Origin: Agrostemma githago
Taxonomy: Eukaryota; Streptophyta; Magnoliopsida; Caryophyllales; Caryophyllaceae
Direction: 5' to 3'
Assembly (NCBI GenBank): GCA_958450325.1
Contig: OY288245.1
Location: 65,459,441 to 65,523,440 of the forward strand
Length of the DNA: 64,000 nucleotides
Part shown: positions 1 to 11,045 of the stretch, one piece after another
How positions within the stretch are numbered: position 1 is the first letter of the stretch
Layout: each line of letters begins with the position of its first letter
Position numbers and translations under genes: made by a program
The notes under the pieces: generated by a model
Database searches by the model: none
What the model was told of the DNA's origin: nothing
Seen by the model: only the letters and a program-made list of their open reading frames with translations

Positions 1-830
1 AGGATGTCAGATTTGTTTCAATGTTTTGGGAGAACCTTCAGGCAGCTTTGGGAACCAAGTTTTAGATGAGTACAACATGTATGTCAGCTACTGATGGTCA
101 GACAGAAAGGACAAATCAAATACTTGAGGACATGTTACTGCCTTATAATTTCAAGGAGTTTGGGAGGATAAGTTAGATCTTATATTTTGAGTTCACATAT
201 AATGATAGTTATCGATTTACAATTCAGAGGACAATATTTGAGGCGTTTTACGGACGTAAGTATAGAAATCCGGTGTGTTGAGGTGATATTAGCATGACTG
301 TGGTTTTAGGGTCTGAGATGATAACTGAAATGGTTGAGTAGGTTAAGAGTATACATGAGTGGATGGAAGCAACTTAGGATGGTTAGAAGAGTTATGTAGA
401 TAAAACTCGTAGACATGCGAAATTTGAGGTTTGGTAAGGAAGGCAAATTGAGCCCAAAGTTAATTAGACATATGAAATTTTTGAGCGTATTAGCTGATTT
501 AGAATGATTTCCTGAGGTGTTCCATGTCTCCCAACTAAGGAAGTGTATTAGTGATCCATTACATGTTTTAATTAAGGTCCTAGAACTCATTGGGCTTGAT
601 AAGACTATGACTTATGAAGAGACTTATGTTCATATTTTGGATAGTAAGGTGCGCAAAACCCGTAGAGGTGAAACAAAAATGTTCAAAATTTTGTGGAACA
701 ATAACAAATGTGGAGGAGACTACTTGGGAAGTTGGGTGAACCATGTTATGAATACCCTCATCTGCTTAAGATTATTTTCGTGCTTCGTGGACGAAGCTTT
801 GTTTTAAGGGGGATAGAAATATGCATGACT
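1..830 (+). pseudogene. Decayed Tekay-type Ty3/gypsy pol, integrase C-terminus and chromodomain
   Basis: Conceptual translation across several frames shows the end of a Ty3/gypsy integrase. There is a stretch resembling the usual DGQTERTNQ motif near 90-120, a second resembling FTYNDSYQATI...APYEALYGRK near 190-255, and a chromodomain-like segment around 600-740 (MTYEE...ILDSKVRK...KILW). This order (integrase core end, GPY/F-like region, chromodomain) is known for the Tekay chromovirus lineage. Stops and frameshifts occur every few tens of codons, so no functional protein can be made. The upstream protease, RT and integrase catalytic parts lie outside the window. The reading ends near 805 with a segment (SCFVDEALF) that is typical of the tail of these polyproteins. 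Confidence 0.8.
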
Positions 831-1530
831 AAATTGCTTTATGTTAATTTGACATTATTCTTGTAAGGTTTCATGGTATTATTGTTTATCGGTTACAAAT
901 ATGGATATATTGGTTATTGTTGGTGTTTAATTAGTACAACGATGTTTATTATTTGTTGTTACTTGAAATTGATTTGTTCACATATATTGATGGTTTTGTG
1001 CTCAACGCATATATTGTTGGTTGCGAGTGTTAACCGCACTTATTTGATTGATTGATTGATTTTGTGCATTACGCACTTGGAAAATGGTTGGACTTGTGAA
1101 TTTCAAAATTTTGAAAATAATTTAAATATTTTTGTCCGACATGCTCTTAACTTGGCAAGTGATACTTTACCTTAGAGGAGTATGAGAATTGTGGTGGTTT
1201 CGAACTTTGGTATTATTTTATGGAATTAGGTGATCTTATCTTATGGATTTAGGTGGTGGTGAAGTTGTGTACTTTGAAATTTGAGGAATTAGGTAGTTAT
1301 GGATTTTGTAGGATTTAGAAATGTGAGATATCTTTAAAATTGTGTTTAATTTGATGGATTTTGGATATATGGAGTAGATGATTTATTTTGGAGATATATA
1401 TGAAGAATTTTGGTGGATTTTGGATATATGGATGAGCGGGTCATTTTGGATATTCATGAGTAATGTGAGACTTTATTTCGAGGACGGGTTTAAACTTCGA
1501 GGACGAAGTTTTGTTTTAAGGAGGGAAGTC
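831..1530 (+). other. Tekay element 3' noncoding spacer and polypurine tract
   Basis: AT-rich, T/G-biased sequence with no gene. Near 1478-1530 the phrase 'cttcgaggacgaagttttg' is followed by a purine run (aaggagggaag, 1518-1528) directly before the LTR start. This is the usual position of the polypurine tract that primes plus-strand synthesis. A similar 'gtggacgaagctttgttttaaggggga' stretch near 790-815 suggests that part of the tail is duplicated. Confidence 0.65.
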
Positions 1531-3586
1531 TGTAACACCCCATTATTTTCCGAGTCAATTATAAAACTTGACTTTTCTACTTTTATTTAAATCGGGTTTT
1601 AAGTTGGTGAAATATTTTTAATGTCATTATAAATTTTAAAGTATTTTGGGCCTTCTTATATTTAATCGATTTTGGTTTGAGAAGATTGAAGTTTTATTTA
1701 TAAACCGTCTTGATTTCGGGTTTGAGTTTGAGTCAAATACAAAGCAAAAAAAAAAAAAAAAAAAGAAACTAAACCTATTTAAAAAAAACCCACGTGACCA
1801 TCATCACACATAACACATACACACCCTACAATCTCTTTCACCTCCCTGTTGGCTGCCGCACCTTCCCCATCTTCCTCTGTTTTCTTTAATCTTTTGTCGT
1901 CGGAGAATCGATCCTTGGATCCTTGCCTATACCAATTCAATTTACATCCTTCATTCTTTATCAAAACTGTAAGTCCCAATTTTATTGAAGATCTTTTATT
2001 TGTCCTTTTCTTTTAATCTATAAATCGAGTTTTTACTAAATCGGTTTTGATCTTATTCAAGTTTGTGAGTGTGGTGTAAATATTATTTGGGAGTGATTTA
2101 TTGTCCTTAATTATCAATTGGTGGTGGAAAGAAAGGTCATATTTGTTGATATTTGGGTTTCAATGTCGGGCTGCGAAATTTCCTATTAGGAGGGTTGCCA
2201 ATGTCACCGTTATTTTGTGTTGATTGGTCTCTAGTTCTTAGCTCAGGCTTCAAGCTGATAGATAGTATGAGTATAGACTTGGAGGGTATTAAAAAAAACA
2301 AAGCAGAAGAAGTGGTGGATGTTGGGTACGAATACTCCATATACAGGAATAGTGAATTTATTTTGTTATGTTTTGTTGGGGCTTTGGATTGAGTACATGG
2401 AGGGAACCAGTAATTGAATACTTGGTTATTTTGGGTAGACTTTATGATAATGAGTGGAGTTAGTGTCTAGTAAGTTTTGTAGTTAAGTCGAGATTAGATT
2501 AATGAACCATTTATATTACTTGTAGCTTGTGGATTCGAGGAGAGAGAATTTTTGGATTAATATTAGCTTGGATTTATCGTCTCGAGAGGTAAGGACGTTT
2601 TACCCTTTTCACATTTAAGTAAAGAGCATGTTCGGTTTAAATTATATTTTTAAAGTGGTTTTGTAAATTATTTTGTCAATGATGAATTTTATGATACTCT
2701 TAATATTTTGGATATTGAACTCGTGACACGAGTCACACATTGGTATTGTTTTGGTAAAACTTTTGGAGGTTATAACAGACTTTGGGAGCTCTGTTGGTCT
2801 AGTTGGTTTAAGGTGCGTTTACGACGTTCCTGGGACTTCGTCCCGAAACTGAACTCTTGGCCCGAGTTATATTTGAGTGGGGTAACCGGCCCCCACTTGC
2901 TAGGGAGTTAGACTTTCTCCTTTGGCAGCATCATCCTACTGACTGTCCAAATGCGAGAGGTGCGCACTATATAAGTCGAACTAAGCACAGGTGATACCTC
3001 TAGACCGTGCAAGGGTAGGACCTTGGCACACAGGTGGTGGAAATATATTTTGGATGATTTTGGTTTTGACTACTGTTTTTACAGTATTGTGTTTTGGTAT
3101 CAAAACGGTGGCTTTTAACTCTGGTTTCAGTTACTATAAAACTATTATTAATATTTCACGTTTTCATTATATTATACTTTTACTCAGCTTTGCTGACGTC
3201 CTTTTGTTTTGGGTTGTTCCCCCGCTGGAACCTGTACCTACTTGTGTTTTGGGTACAGTTGATAGGTACAATTAATATGCTGCATGGGTGCATTTGGTTC
3301 GGGATGCTGAGCGAGGAAGGAATTTATTATTTAACGTTTACCTCCAAACTATTTATATTTATGTTGAATTTTGGGTTGAAGTTGTTTTAAACCGTTTTGG
3401 ATTTTGTGGGACTTAAGTCTTCCGCTGCAACGTTTCATTTAATTATTTATCGGATTTATATTTCTTTTAATTCTTATAATATTCTTTTGCCTTGCATTTG
3501 GCTTTGTGAGCTAAATGCAGAGTAACGACTTTAAATTTTCCTATTTTATTCTTCTATTTTGGTCGCGAAAATTTAGGGCTGTTACA
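1531..3586 (+). repeat. LTR of the Tekay-type element (3' LTR)
   Basis: It begins TGTAACACCCC and ends GGGCTGTTACA, so the ends form the imperfect inverted repeat known for Tekay LTRs. Length is 2056 bp. It is preceded by a polypurine tract and by chromodomain remnants, so it is the 3' LTR. The 5' LTR and the left copy of the target duplication lie outside the window. The right flank (3587 on) is Athila-B sequence, so this element inserted into Athila-B. Confidence 0.85.
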
Positions 3587-3623
3587 GGCAACTTGCTCGA
3601 ACCAAAGGAATTGACGGGAAATC

Positions 3624-3860
3624 CGTCGGGCAAATCTTCACCCGGTGGAATCTCACCGGGCGAAATTTCGCCCTGCGGTAAAAATATTTTGCGACTCGGA
3701 ATTGACGGAAATCTGACCGGGCGAAATTTCGCCTGGTGGAGTCTGACCGGGCGAAATTTCGCCCGGTGATGAAGTAGTGCGGAAATGTCGAAAACCGACC
3801 CGAAGTCCGTCGGGCGAAATTTCGCCCGATGGTGACCCACTGGGCGAAATATCACCCCGC
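3624..3860 (+). repeat. Palindrome array CCGGGCGAAATTTCGCCCGG upstream of the env-like ORF (6 units)
   Basis: Six units spaced about 25-50 bp. A perfect 20-bp palindrome lies at 3747-3766 and a second perfect variant with T/A outer bases at 3810-3829. Others carry one or two arm mismatches. The same motif is found in LTRs and in the matching position of Athila-A. Confidence 0.95.
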
Positions 3861-4142
3861 GCCACTTACCCAGCCAAACCCACCCTTCCCATCTTCATAA
3901 TACAACTTTCCTATCTCTCTCCTTAACCAAAACCCCAAAAACCCAAACAAACCCAAAACCCTCCACCTTAAACCATCTCTAAACCCTCCAATCCTTCACC
4001 AAAATCAAATTAAATCATATATTCTTCATCCTCATCACATTCCTAACACTTCCTTGGAGTTTGTTTTGAGAAATCGTTCAAGTTCCGACAAACCCCAAAT
4101 CGAGACCGTCAACACATAATCATCAAATTTCAAGCATCAAGG

Positions 4143-6080
4143 ATGAAGAGAGTGAAACAAATGGCAAGAAAAAGGATTTCATCAATGCTTAATCGTAGTT
4201 CGGGGTCAACATCATCCTCAAGATCGGAGGAGTAACCGGCCGAGGCTCGGGACGAATCTGTCCCGATGCCTGTTCAAATGCAAGGAGCCGTTCCGAGCAA
4301 ACAACCTGTTCCGCTCGAGGTATGTTACCCGAAAATCCGTCGTAATTTCCGTGAACCTTTGTCTGGTCTATATTTTGCTAAGAAAGCTCATGTCGATAAA
4401 TGTAAAAAATTATGGGTCTGTCGTCTCGAGCCAACTCGTTGGGCGGCTTGAGATGTACTTGAGCGTATGGGTATAGAACCGCAGGTACGAGCAATGTGCC
4501 GATGTCTTGGTCTCATTAATTTTTATGCCTCTCAAGAGGAAACTTTTCAGAAATTGACGTGCGAGTTTTTCGCAACTTTTGAGTTAAGTGGTGACGATAA
4601 TACCACTGTCTCTTTTCAGTTGCGAGAAACTTCGTACGTCCTCAACTTGAGAGACTTCGATGCACTGCTTGGGTTACCTTCTTCAGTCCTTGGAAAGCCT
4701 AGGGCGGGACAGACTCGGGACGATAAATACGGCCGAGATCGATTCTGGTTTAAAATAGCCCGCCAGAGGCCTTTCAAGGGAGGAAAGATGCGTTCTTTCT
4801 CGATCCGAAACCCCATCCTCCGGTATGTGGCGCGCATCATATCTAACTCGTTCTTGTCAAGCTATGATACGCATCACAACTGTAGTGCTACAGCTGTTCA
4901 GCTTTTAGAGGATGCAGTTTCGGAGAGAGGCCCATCAATCGACATGTCAGTGGCCTTAGCTACTCATTTCGCTCAGATTGCGAAGGGCGGCCGCAAGAGA
5001 ATATCTTGTGGCGGTGTTGTAACGATGTTAGCTAGAGCCTTGAGAGTCGATTTTAGCGATTTAAGACCAGTTGATGGAGCGGGAATTTTCATAGATGAAG
5101 TTTATTGTCCTTTTCTTGTGTGGCCCCAGAAAGGGGATTATAACAGTTTGTTTCTGTATAAGATTACTGAGTTGCGCGCCATTGCAATGCCTAACCCCGA
5201 TTGGGTAAGGCTAGATATTGAAGAGAACTTCGGCATGCCGAAGAGGTCCGGGGAATACATTCGGGATAACACCCGAGGTAAGTTTCGTATAGTTCAATAC
5301 CCCGAGGGACCTTTAGACTTTGGCGACGATGATATAGAGGTCGTAGATGTATCGGAGGAGGAACCAGAGGTTAGAACCTCTCGGGACGAGGGTTATAGGA
5401 CTTTACCGTCATCATCACATGCACCCTCTTCCTCCCACCAACCCGAACCCCAGACCTCACAATTTTTCACCCCTGAATTTTCGGAATTCACACCACACCG
5501 ACACTCCACGTTCACCCAGTCTACCCCAGGTTTTCAGGAGGACGTCAACATGAGTCCTCCGCGACACTCCTCGTTCTTTGGATCAGAGAACTTTTACAAC
5601 CAATGGGGGGAAGTCTATAACCGTACACGTCAGACTTGGGAGAACTCGACTACCTCACTTAACCTGGCCCAGGATGCCTACAATGTGGCCCGGGATGCGC
5701 ACGATACTACGCATCAATTATACACGTACTCTAGGGAAGGTTTTGAGTACGCCCGGACCAGTTTTGAGATGGCTAGGGAGGCTGCTAGGGATGCCCAAGC
5801 AGCGAGGTTGGAGGCAGAGGAGAACCAAAGGATGTTGCAACAGCAACAACACTATTTCGATAGATTTTCGGTATACCTCCGCCCGGGTCTTACTACCCAC
5901 CACCACCTCGTCCCCCAGGTCCTATGTGAGTGTCGAGTGTTGTTAGTGTTAGTGGGGGTGTTGGGTGTTAGTTGTCATTGTCAGTCGCCATTCGCCTGTT
6001 CTCTTATCTCAGTTATCTCAGTAATTTCTGTTAGTCCTTGCAGCGCCAAAAATTTGGCATTTGATAATTATGGTTGTTGA
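4143..6080 (+). pseudogene. Athila env-like ORF (ATHILA ORF-1 family), with two in-frame stops
   Basis: One reading frame from ATG 4143 to the stop at 6080, about 645 codons, broken by TAA at 4233-4235 and TGA at 4449-4451. Downstream of the second stop 537 residues are open. The central part (about 4500-5330) has the ATHILA ORF-1-type pattern: a region around LTCEFFATFEL, then LNLRDFDALLGLP, then CGGVVTMLARAL. A Pro/Ser-rich stretch follows and then an Ala/Arg/Glu-rich probable coiled coil ending in a Gln run near 5840. The function of this post-pol protein is not known; it is called env-like only by position. Its relative in Athila-A (29491-28424) shares the core but not the C-terminal coiled coil. 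The leader carries the palindrome array. Confidence 0.75.
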
Positions 6081-8249
6081 TTGATCTGTAATGATTATTT
6101 TGTTGATTTGAGGAATTGTAAGCCCCTCCGTGATCCTACTTGGGTCGTTACATACGTGAGGTTTATTGCAGGTGCCTTAGAGAAGAAGGACCTGACTATT
6201 GCTCCCGGTCTTCGGTGACTTGATCGCACCAAGACCAATTGAAAAATCCAAAATTTTCTTTTTCTTTTAATTATCCCGATTTGTGCAGAATCCGGGCGAG
6301 GTGATGTGATTACACCTACGTCCTTTTTCTACCCTTATCGATTTTCCTTATTTTTTCTTCTTTCTTTTTCATCTTTCATTTCTTTTCTTTTCATTCCCTT
6401 AAATTTTTCAAAAATCCAAAAACATTTGAAAAATCATAAAAATTCAAAAAGATTTTCCGTTCTTTTCTTTTTTTCTTTTTTTCGATTCTTCCTCTATTCG
6501 TGCATTGGGGACAATGCACAGTTTTAGTGTGGGGGGAGGAATCTACTATCCTTTTCTTCATTTTCTTTTTCATTTTTCATTTGTCCTTTGAAAAACCAAA
6601 AAAACCAAAAAATTTCAAATTTTTTCTCTTTTTAGTTTTCTTTCTTTTATTTTCGTTTTTGTGTTACTTGTATTGTCTTGCATTCTCCATCTTGTAGGTA
6701 CACCGCCAACCATTTAGCATGGATACGTAAGGTAGCGGAAATGAAATGAAGACCGCGCGGTAATATTTTCTACCTTCGTTTATCCCTTTCTTTTATGCAT
6801 GGAGTTTGGGCATATATGCTATTTGGAGGTTCACTTGGTGAACATTTTGGAATTGGTGGTTGTGGATTGTGTTGACTTAATGGAGTTTGGAGTGCTTGGC
6901 TTTACTTGTGATTGTGTTTTTGTTTTTGTTTTTGTTTTCTCGTGTTTTTGTCCCCTTTGTGTTCTCTTTTGTATAGCTTGTCTAGGTAAAATTTTCGAAA
7001 ACCCGATTTTGAGATTAGGCCGAGTGTTTATTACTCACTTGTTAGTGACCCTTTTTTATTTTTGGACATAATTCTAGTAGAATGACCTTGAACCAATTTC
7101 TGCATTGGATTTTTACCATGAGTCCATCTTTTCTACTAGGAGTCTACATCGGGATTTGCATTTGACCGCCTTGACCACCCATGGAGTGATAAGGCCTTGG
7201 TTACCGTTCCCCGTTCTCTTAGGTGACCTTACTTGAGAAGCCATTTTTAGTCCAAAATTCTCATCCTTTTATGGGTTCGAAGGGGGTGCACACCCGACTA
7301 GCCTATTTCTCTACCATACATCCATATCCACAAATAAGCTTGCAAAAATGTGCTTTACCTTGATCCTCAAATGAATCATCTAGCCAAAGATGGGCTATTC
7401 AAAGAAAGAAAAAGGGAAAAATGAAGAAGAAAGGGCATTGAAAGATCAATGTGAAAAAAAAAGAAAAAAAAAAGCCCTCGATCGAAATAATGGGGAAAGG
7501 AAAGAAAAACCGAAAAGAAAATCAAAATCTCAAGAAAATTGTTCACAAACTCAAATAATCCCTTGGTTGTCTTATTGCCGTGAAATGCCTACTAGAGGAC
7601 CGAGTCCCGAGGAAGGAAAATAGCGGTAATTTGGCAATCCTTATCATTTTGCAAACACTTATCCATCCTTTTTGGTCTAATTGGCTTTCTCGAGTTTGGA
7701 ACGACCCTCTAGGCTTAGCTTAGGAGACGGCATAACACTTACCTACAGTGCTTACTAACTCCATGGTTCTCACTTATCCACTTCATTTATCGTCCCGTTG
7801 TAGGCGTCTTTAGTGGAATTAGAAGAACCTTGGTAAATTTTCAATGTTTTAATTGATTGATTGTCATCCTATTAGGATCTTGTCCATGTCAAATTGTGTC
7901 ACTAGCTTGGTAGTGTTCTCGCTTGTCTTAAGCTCGAATCGGTGCTTTCTCCGCCGTTTCGATGAGGGATTCGGTGATTTATTTTCTCTTTGGTTGCGAC
8001 TATCTTTTTGTGTGTGTCTTCTTTGTTATGTGTTTGTGTGTGCGTTAGTCGCAACCCCAATTTTGAGCAAGCCCCAACTTGCCTTGCATGGAGGTACTCT
8101 ACCTTATGGGTATCTCGATGTGAGTTGAAGGGACGGAGCGGGCCCGTTAATTGCCTCGTATCGGCTTAGCATAGTCTAGCTTAGTAGTAGTAGCTAGTTT
8201 CTTTTTGGGTCCTTGCTCGAGGACGAGCAACGGTTTAGTGTAGGGGAAT
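6081..8249 (+). other. Athila-B 3' noncoding region with polypurine tract
   Basis: No convincing gene. The first part is rich in T and AAAATTCAAAAA-like runs, with 'attggggacaatgcacagttttagtgtgggggagga' near 6505-6540. A purine-rich region follows near 7390-7520. The end contains 'ctcgaggacgagcaacggtttagtgtaggggaat' (8215-8249), the polypurine tract directly before the LTR. Athila-A has the same arrangement at 25078-25110 on the other strand. Confidence 0.7.
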
Positions 8250-8546
8250 TGTTGTGTGCCAAATTTGGACCATTTTTCCTCCCATTTAGACCCGTTTTTC
8301 CTCTGTTTTGTGAGACTTGAGTGCGATTATCGCCATATTTTGCGTAATTCTCACATTAGTGTCTCTCTTTTGCATTTTACGTGTTTTTGGTAGTTTTCTG
8401 TCTATTTTGATAGGATTTTCGACCAAAAACGTGTTTGAGCTTCTACGAGCAAGAGAGAGATACGGTCCAAGAGCAAAGCACACAACTGAAAGTTCAAGTA
8501 ATCCAAGTGATCAACGAAGAAAAAGACCGGAAAAGAGTCAATGGAC

Positions 8547-8794
8547 CACCGGGTGAAGTTTCGCCCGGTGAGTCATCACCGGGCGAAGTTTCGCCCGACG
8601 ACATTTTTTCATCCCCGAAGATTTTCACGGCACGCTTGACCGGGCAACTTGACCGGGCGAAATTTCGCCCACCGGGTGAAATTTCTCCCGATGGTGAAAA
8701 CGGGTCGAAAGCGCGAAAAACGAAGAAAATCTCACCGGGTGAAATTTCACCCGGTGGGACTATTACGTCGAGCCGCGGGGCGAAATTCCACCCC
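8547..8794 (+). repeat. Palindrome array in Athila-B LTR (about 6 units)
   Basis: Repeats of the CCGGGYGAARTTTCRCCCGG type. A perfect palindrome with T in the left arm and A in the right arm lies at 8735-8754. The array is upstream of the LTR TATA box at 8878. Confidence 0.93.
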
Positions 8795-8877
8795 ATGAAG
8801 ATGCAAAGGGTGATGGTCTTGCAAAATGAAGAGAAATCGGATTTGGGCCTTGAAGTTTGTGCAACCCATTAAGCAAC

Positions 8878-8888
8878 TCTATAAATAC
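8878..8888 (+). promoter_or_regulatory. TATA box of Athila-B LTR
   Basis: The sequence TCTATAAATAC fits the plant TATA consensus and lies about 85 bp downstream of the palindrome array. The equivalent palindrome-then-TATA order is seen in the LTR at the right end of the window. Confidence 0.6.
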
Positions 8889-10799
8889 AAAACCTAGGGT
8901 TTTGAGCCAAAGTGTGCCTTAAGTGAGCCTTTGAAGTGCCTCTTAGGAGTAGGATAGAACCCTCCATATTGTAGTAAGTAGTAGTAGATTGTAGTAAGCT
9001 CTCTAGAAAATTCTCAAAAAACAATTAGTAGATCTACTTAGTATTAATACAATTACTCCATTATTAATAGTAAAGTTACAATTATTATTGAAGATTTGGT
9101 GTTACTATTGAAGATTCAAGAGTTTAACAAGGGTTTATGTGAAAAAAACCCTTGTCCTATTTCTTGAAGATTCTTATTTCTCTTTTGAAGATTGAAGATT
9201 TATGCATGGATTAGTGACAAATTCTTGTGTATTTCTCTCAAGATTCAATCTTTATTATTATTATCTTCTTCTTCCTCTTTGATTTTCTCCATTGTGGGTA
9301 AAATTCTTTCCTCTCCCTTTTCTCCATTAATATATTTGTTTGTGTAGTTTTTATGCATGCTTTATAAATTTTCTTCTCAATGAATGCTTTGTTGTTAATC
9401 ACCATGATTAGTGAGTAGATCTCTTTGTTAGGGGGTTAGGGGAGGATGATTTATAGATAAAGATTTAATCTTTGTGAGATTATTGCATTTGAGGGTGATA
9501 TTGTCTTTATGGGATTGTTGTGTTATGTTTGACTTAGCTTGATCACCTAGGTTGGCTTGACTCACCCGGACCAATATGGGGAAACTCGGGGTTTGGGTAA
9601 TTCCATCTAGAGACCGTAGTCCATTCGTCGCGAAAGCGGGCTTAGACTTGGTTGGTAGGGAAACCGAAAGGATGAACCTCCCTTATACACCTTGTGATGA
9701 TTCTTGCATTATTAGATTCTTATCTTTATTTCCGATCCCCCGACTCTCCCTAATGCCTTTCCCATCAATAGTTTCCCACCTTAATCACATAAGCTCATTT
9801 AGCAAACTTCACCCGACTCGACCAAAAACCCCCCTTCTCGACTCAATTACTCATAAACTCTGACTTAATCGACTACCCCTCTCGACCGTCCCTGTGGATC
9901 GATCCCTGACTTACCGCTACTACGTAGTAGTAGTATTTCGGGGTTATAAATATTGTTTGACCGCGTTGGATAGGCGACAATCCGCGCGCATCAGTTTCAT
10001 GCGTACGGGCAGAGTCCAACGATTCCTTGTATTTTCCGAATTTTTCCACTCTCTCCAAAACAGTGTCCCTCATTTTGTTCACGTCGCTCAGTATAAGGGT
10101 CGCCGTGATTTCCGCCCTGCACATATTTATGGCCGCCATTGTCCCCAAGGAGCAGTGGAACGGGGACCCGTTGTACAGCATCATGTGGATCATCAGGTAC
10201 ACTCCGCAGTCATTGGCGGAGTACCCCACTCCCTGCCATGATAAGGGAACGTTTACCAATTTAAACGCACGGACCTTCTCACCTTTCTTCAGCCCTTGTC
10301 GTACCATGAACTCCCCCATCTTATCAGCCTGCAAAACAAGTTCAAACAGGATCAGGTGGTGAACACATTCGCCGTCACATAATTGATTTAAAATTAAATT
10401 TGAAGGGCCTGACCGCTGTCCTAGCAATGCCATAGTAAGGCAACTTTGTAAAATCTTTATCGTACTTCCTGTTGTCGAGGTACTCTATTTGCTCAGTATG
10501 GAAGTTGATGCAGGCGCAACTGTAGTGACCCTTGTCACCCGTTAAGATCGGGACGAACACCTGCAAACAATGTGTCAAGATTATGGGAAGACATTGTATT
10601 ATCCTGCAGATAACTACGAATAAACAGTATGCGCAGGGTAATACCATGTCCGAGTCCAAAGCAAAGTCGGAGAAACTGTGTTTTATCCACTCGTTCCACA
10701 CGTAAAATATTTCTTCGTCATGACTGTTGCCCTGGCCTCCTTTCCTCCACAATGCCAACATTGGGTGCTGCTCACATGCATTGATTGCAATACATGTAG

Positions 10800-11045
10800 T
10801 TAGTGTGTGTTTGACATGAGCGTGACTGCACACTTATAATTGTGTGACTGTGCAGCGTAAAAGGTGTGACTGTACGGCAACTAGTGCGTGACTGTACAGC
10901 TTGAAGTGCGTGACGGAACAGCCTGAAGTGCGTGACTGCGCAGTTTATAGTGGTGACTGGACAACATAATGTGTGTGACTGTACACACAATAGTGTGTGA
11001 CTATACAGCCAATAGTGTGTGACTGTACAGCTAAATTGGGGGGGT
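10800..11045. repeat. GTGTGACTGTACAGC minisatellite in a Ulp1 intron
   Basis: About ten degenerate units of roughly 20-25 bp, consensus GTGTGACTGTACAGCNNATA on the plus strand. They fill most of the 286-bp intron 10768-11053. Confidence 0.9.

Larger units (their letters stand above)
3587..9993 (+). mobile_element. Athila-B: 3' part of an Athila-type Ty3/gypsy retrotransposon
   Basis: Contains, in order: a palindrome array, a post-pol env-like ORF, a long noncoding region, a polypurine tract and an LTR starting TGTTGTGTGC. The order and the LTR ends match Athila-A on the opposite strand at 23414-38027, which is complete and so serves as the internal reference. Gag and pol of this copy are missing because the Tekay insertion ends at 3586; the rest should lie left of the window. 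The right edge is followed by GTTTC (9994-9998), which would be the 5-bp target duplication. The host sequence is a Ulp1-like coding exon. Confidence 0.85.
8250..9993 (+). repeat. 3' LTR of Athila-B
   Basis: It begins TGTTGTGTGCC after the polypurine tract and ends CGCGCATCA, matching the termini of both Athila-A LTRs (start TGTTGTGTGC, end GATCA/GGTCA). Length is 1744 bp. It contains a palindrome array (8547-8794) followed about 85 bp later by a TATA box, then the 'gcgaaagcgggctta' block near 9630, which is also present in Athila-A. Sequence divergence from Athila-A is high, so this is a different and probably older subfamily. Confidence 0.85.

Noticed and set aside
3541..3865. Frames with repeated GEISPGEISPGG-like peptides over the palindrome arrays (also at 8494-8872, 24478-24833, 29821-30144, 37429-37856)
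   Set aside because: They are translations of the palindromic DNA repeat in several frames on both strands, so they are shadows and not a repeat protein.
10800..11045. CRISPR-like array (short repeats with variable spacers)
   Set aside because: Units are degenerate, spacing is irregular, the repeats lie in plant introns and no cas gene is present. It is a minisatellite.
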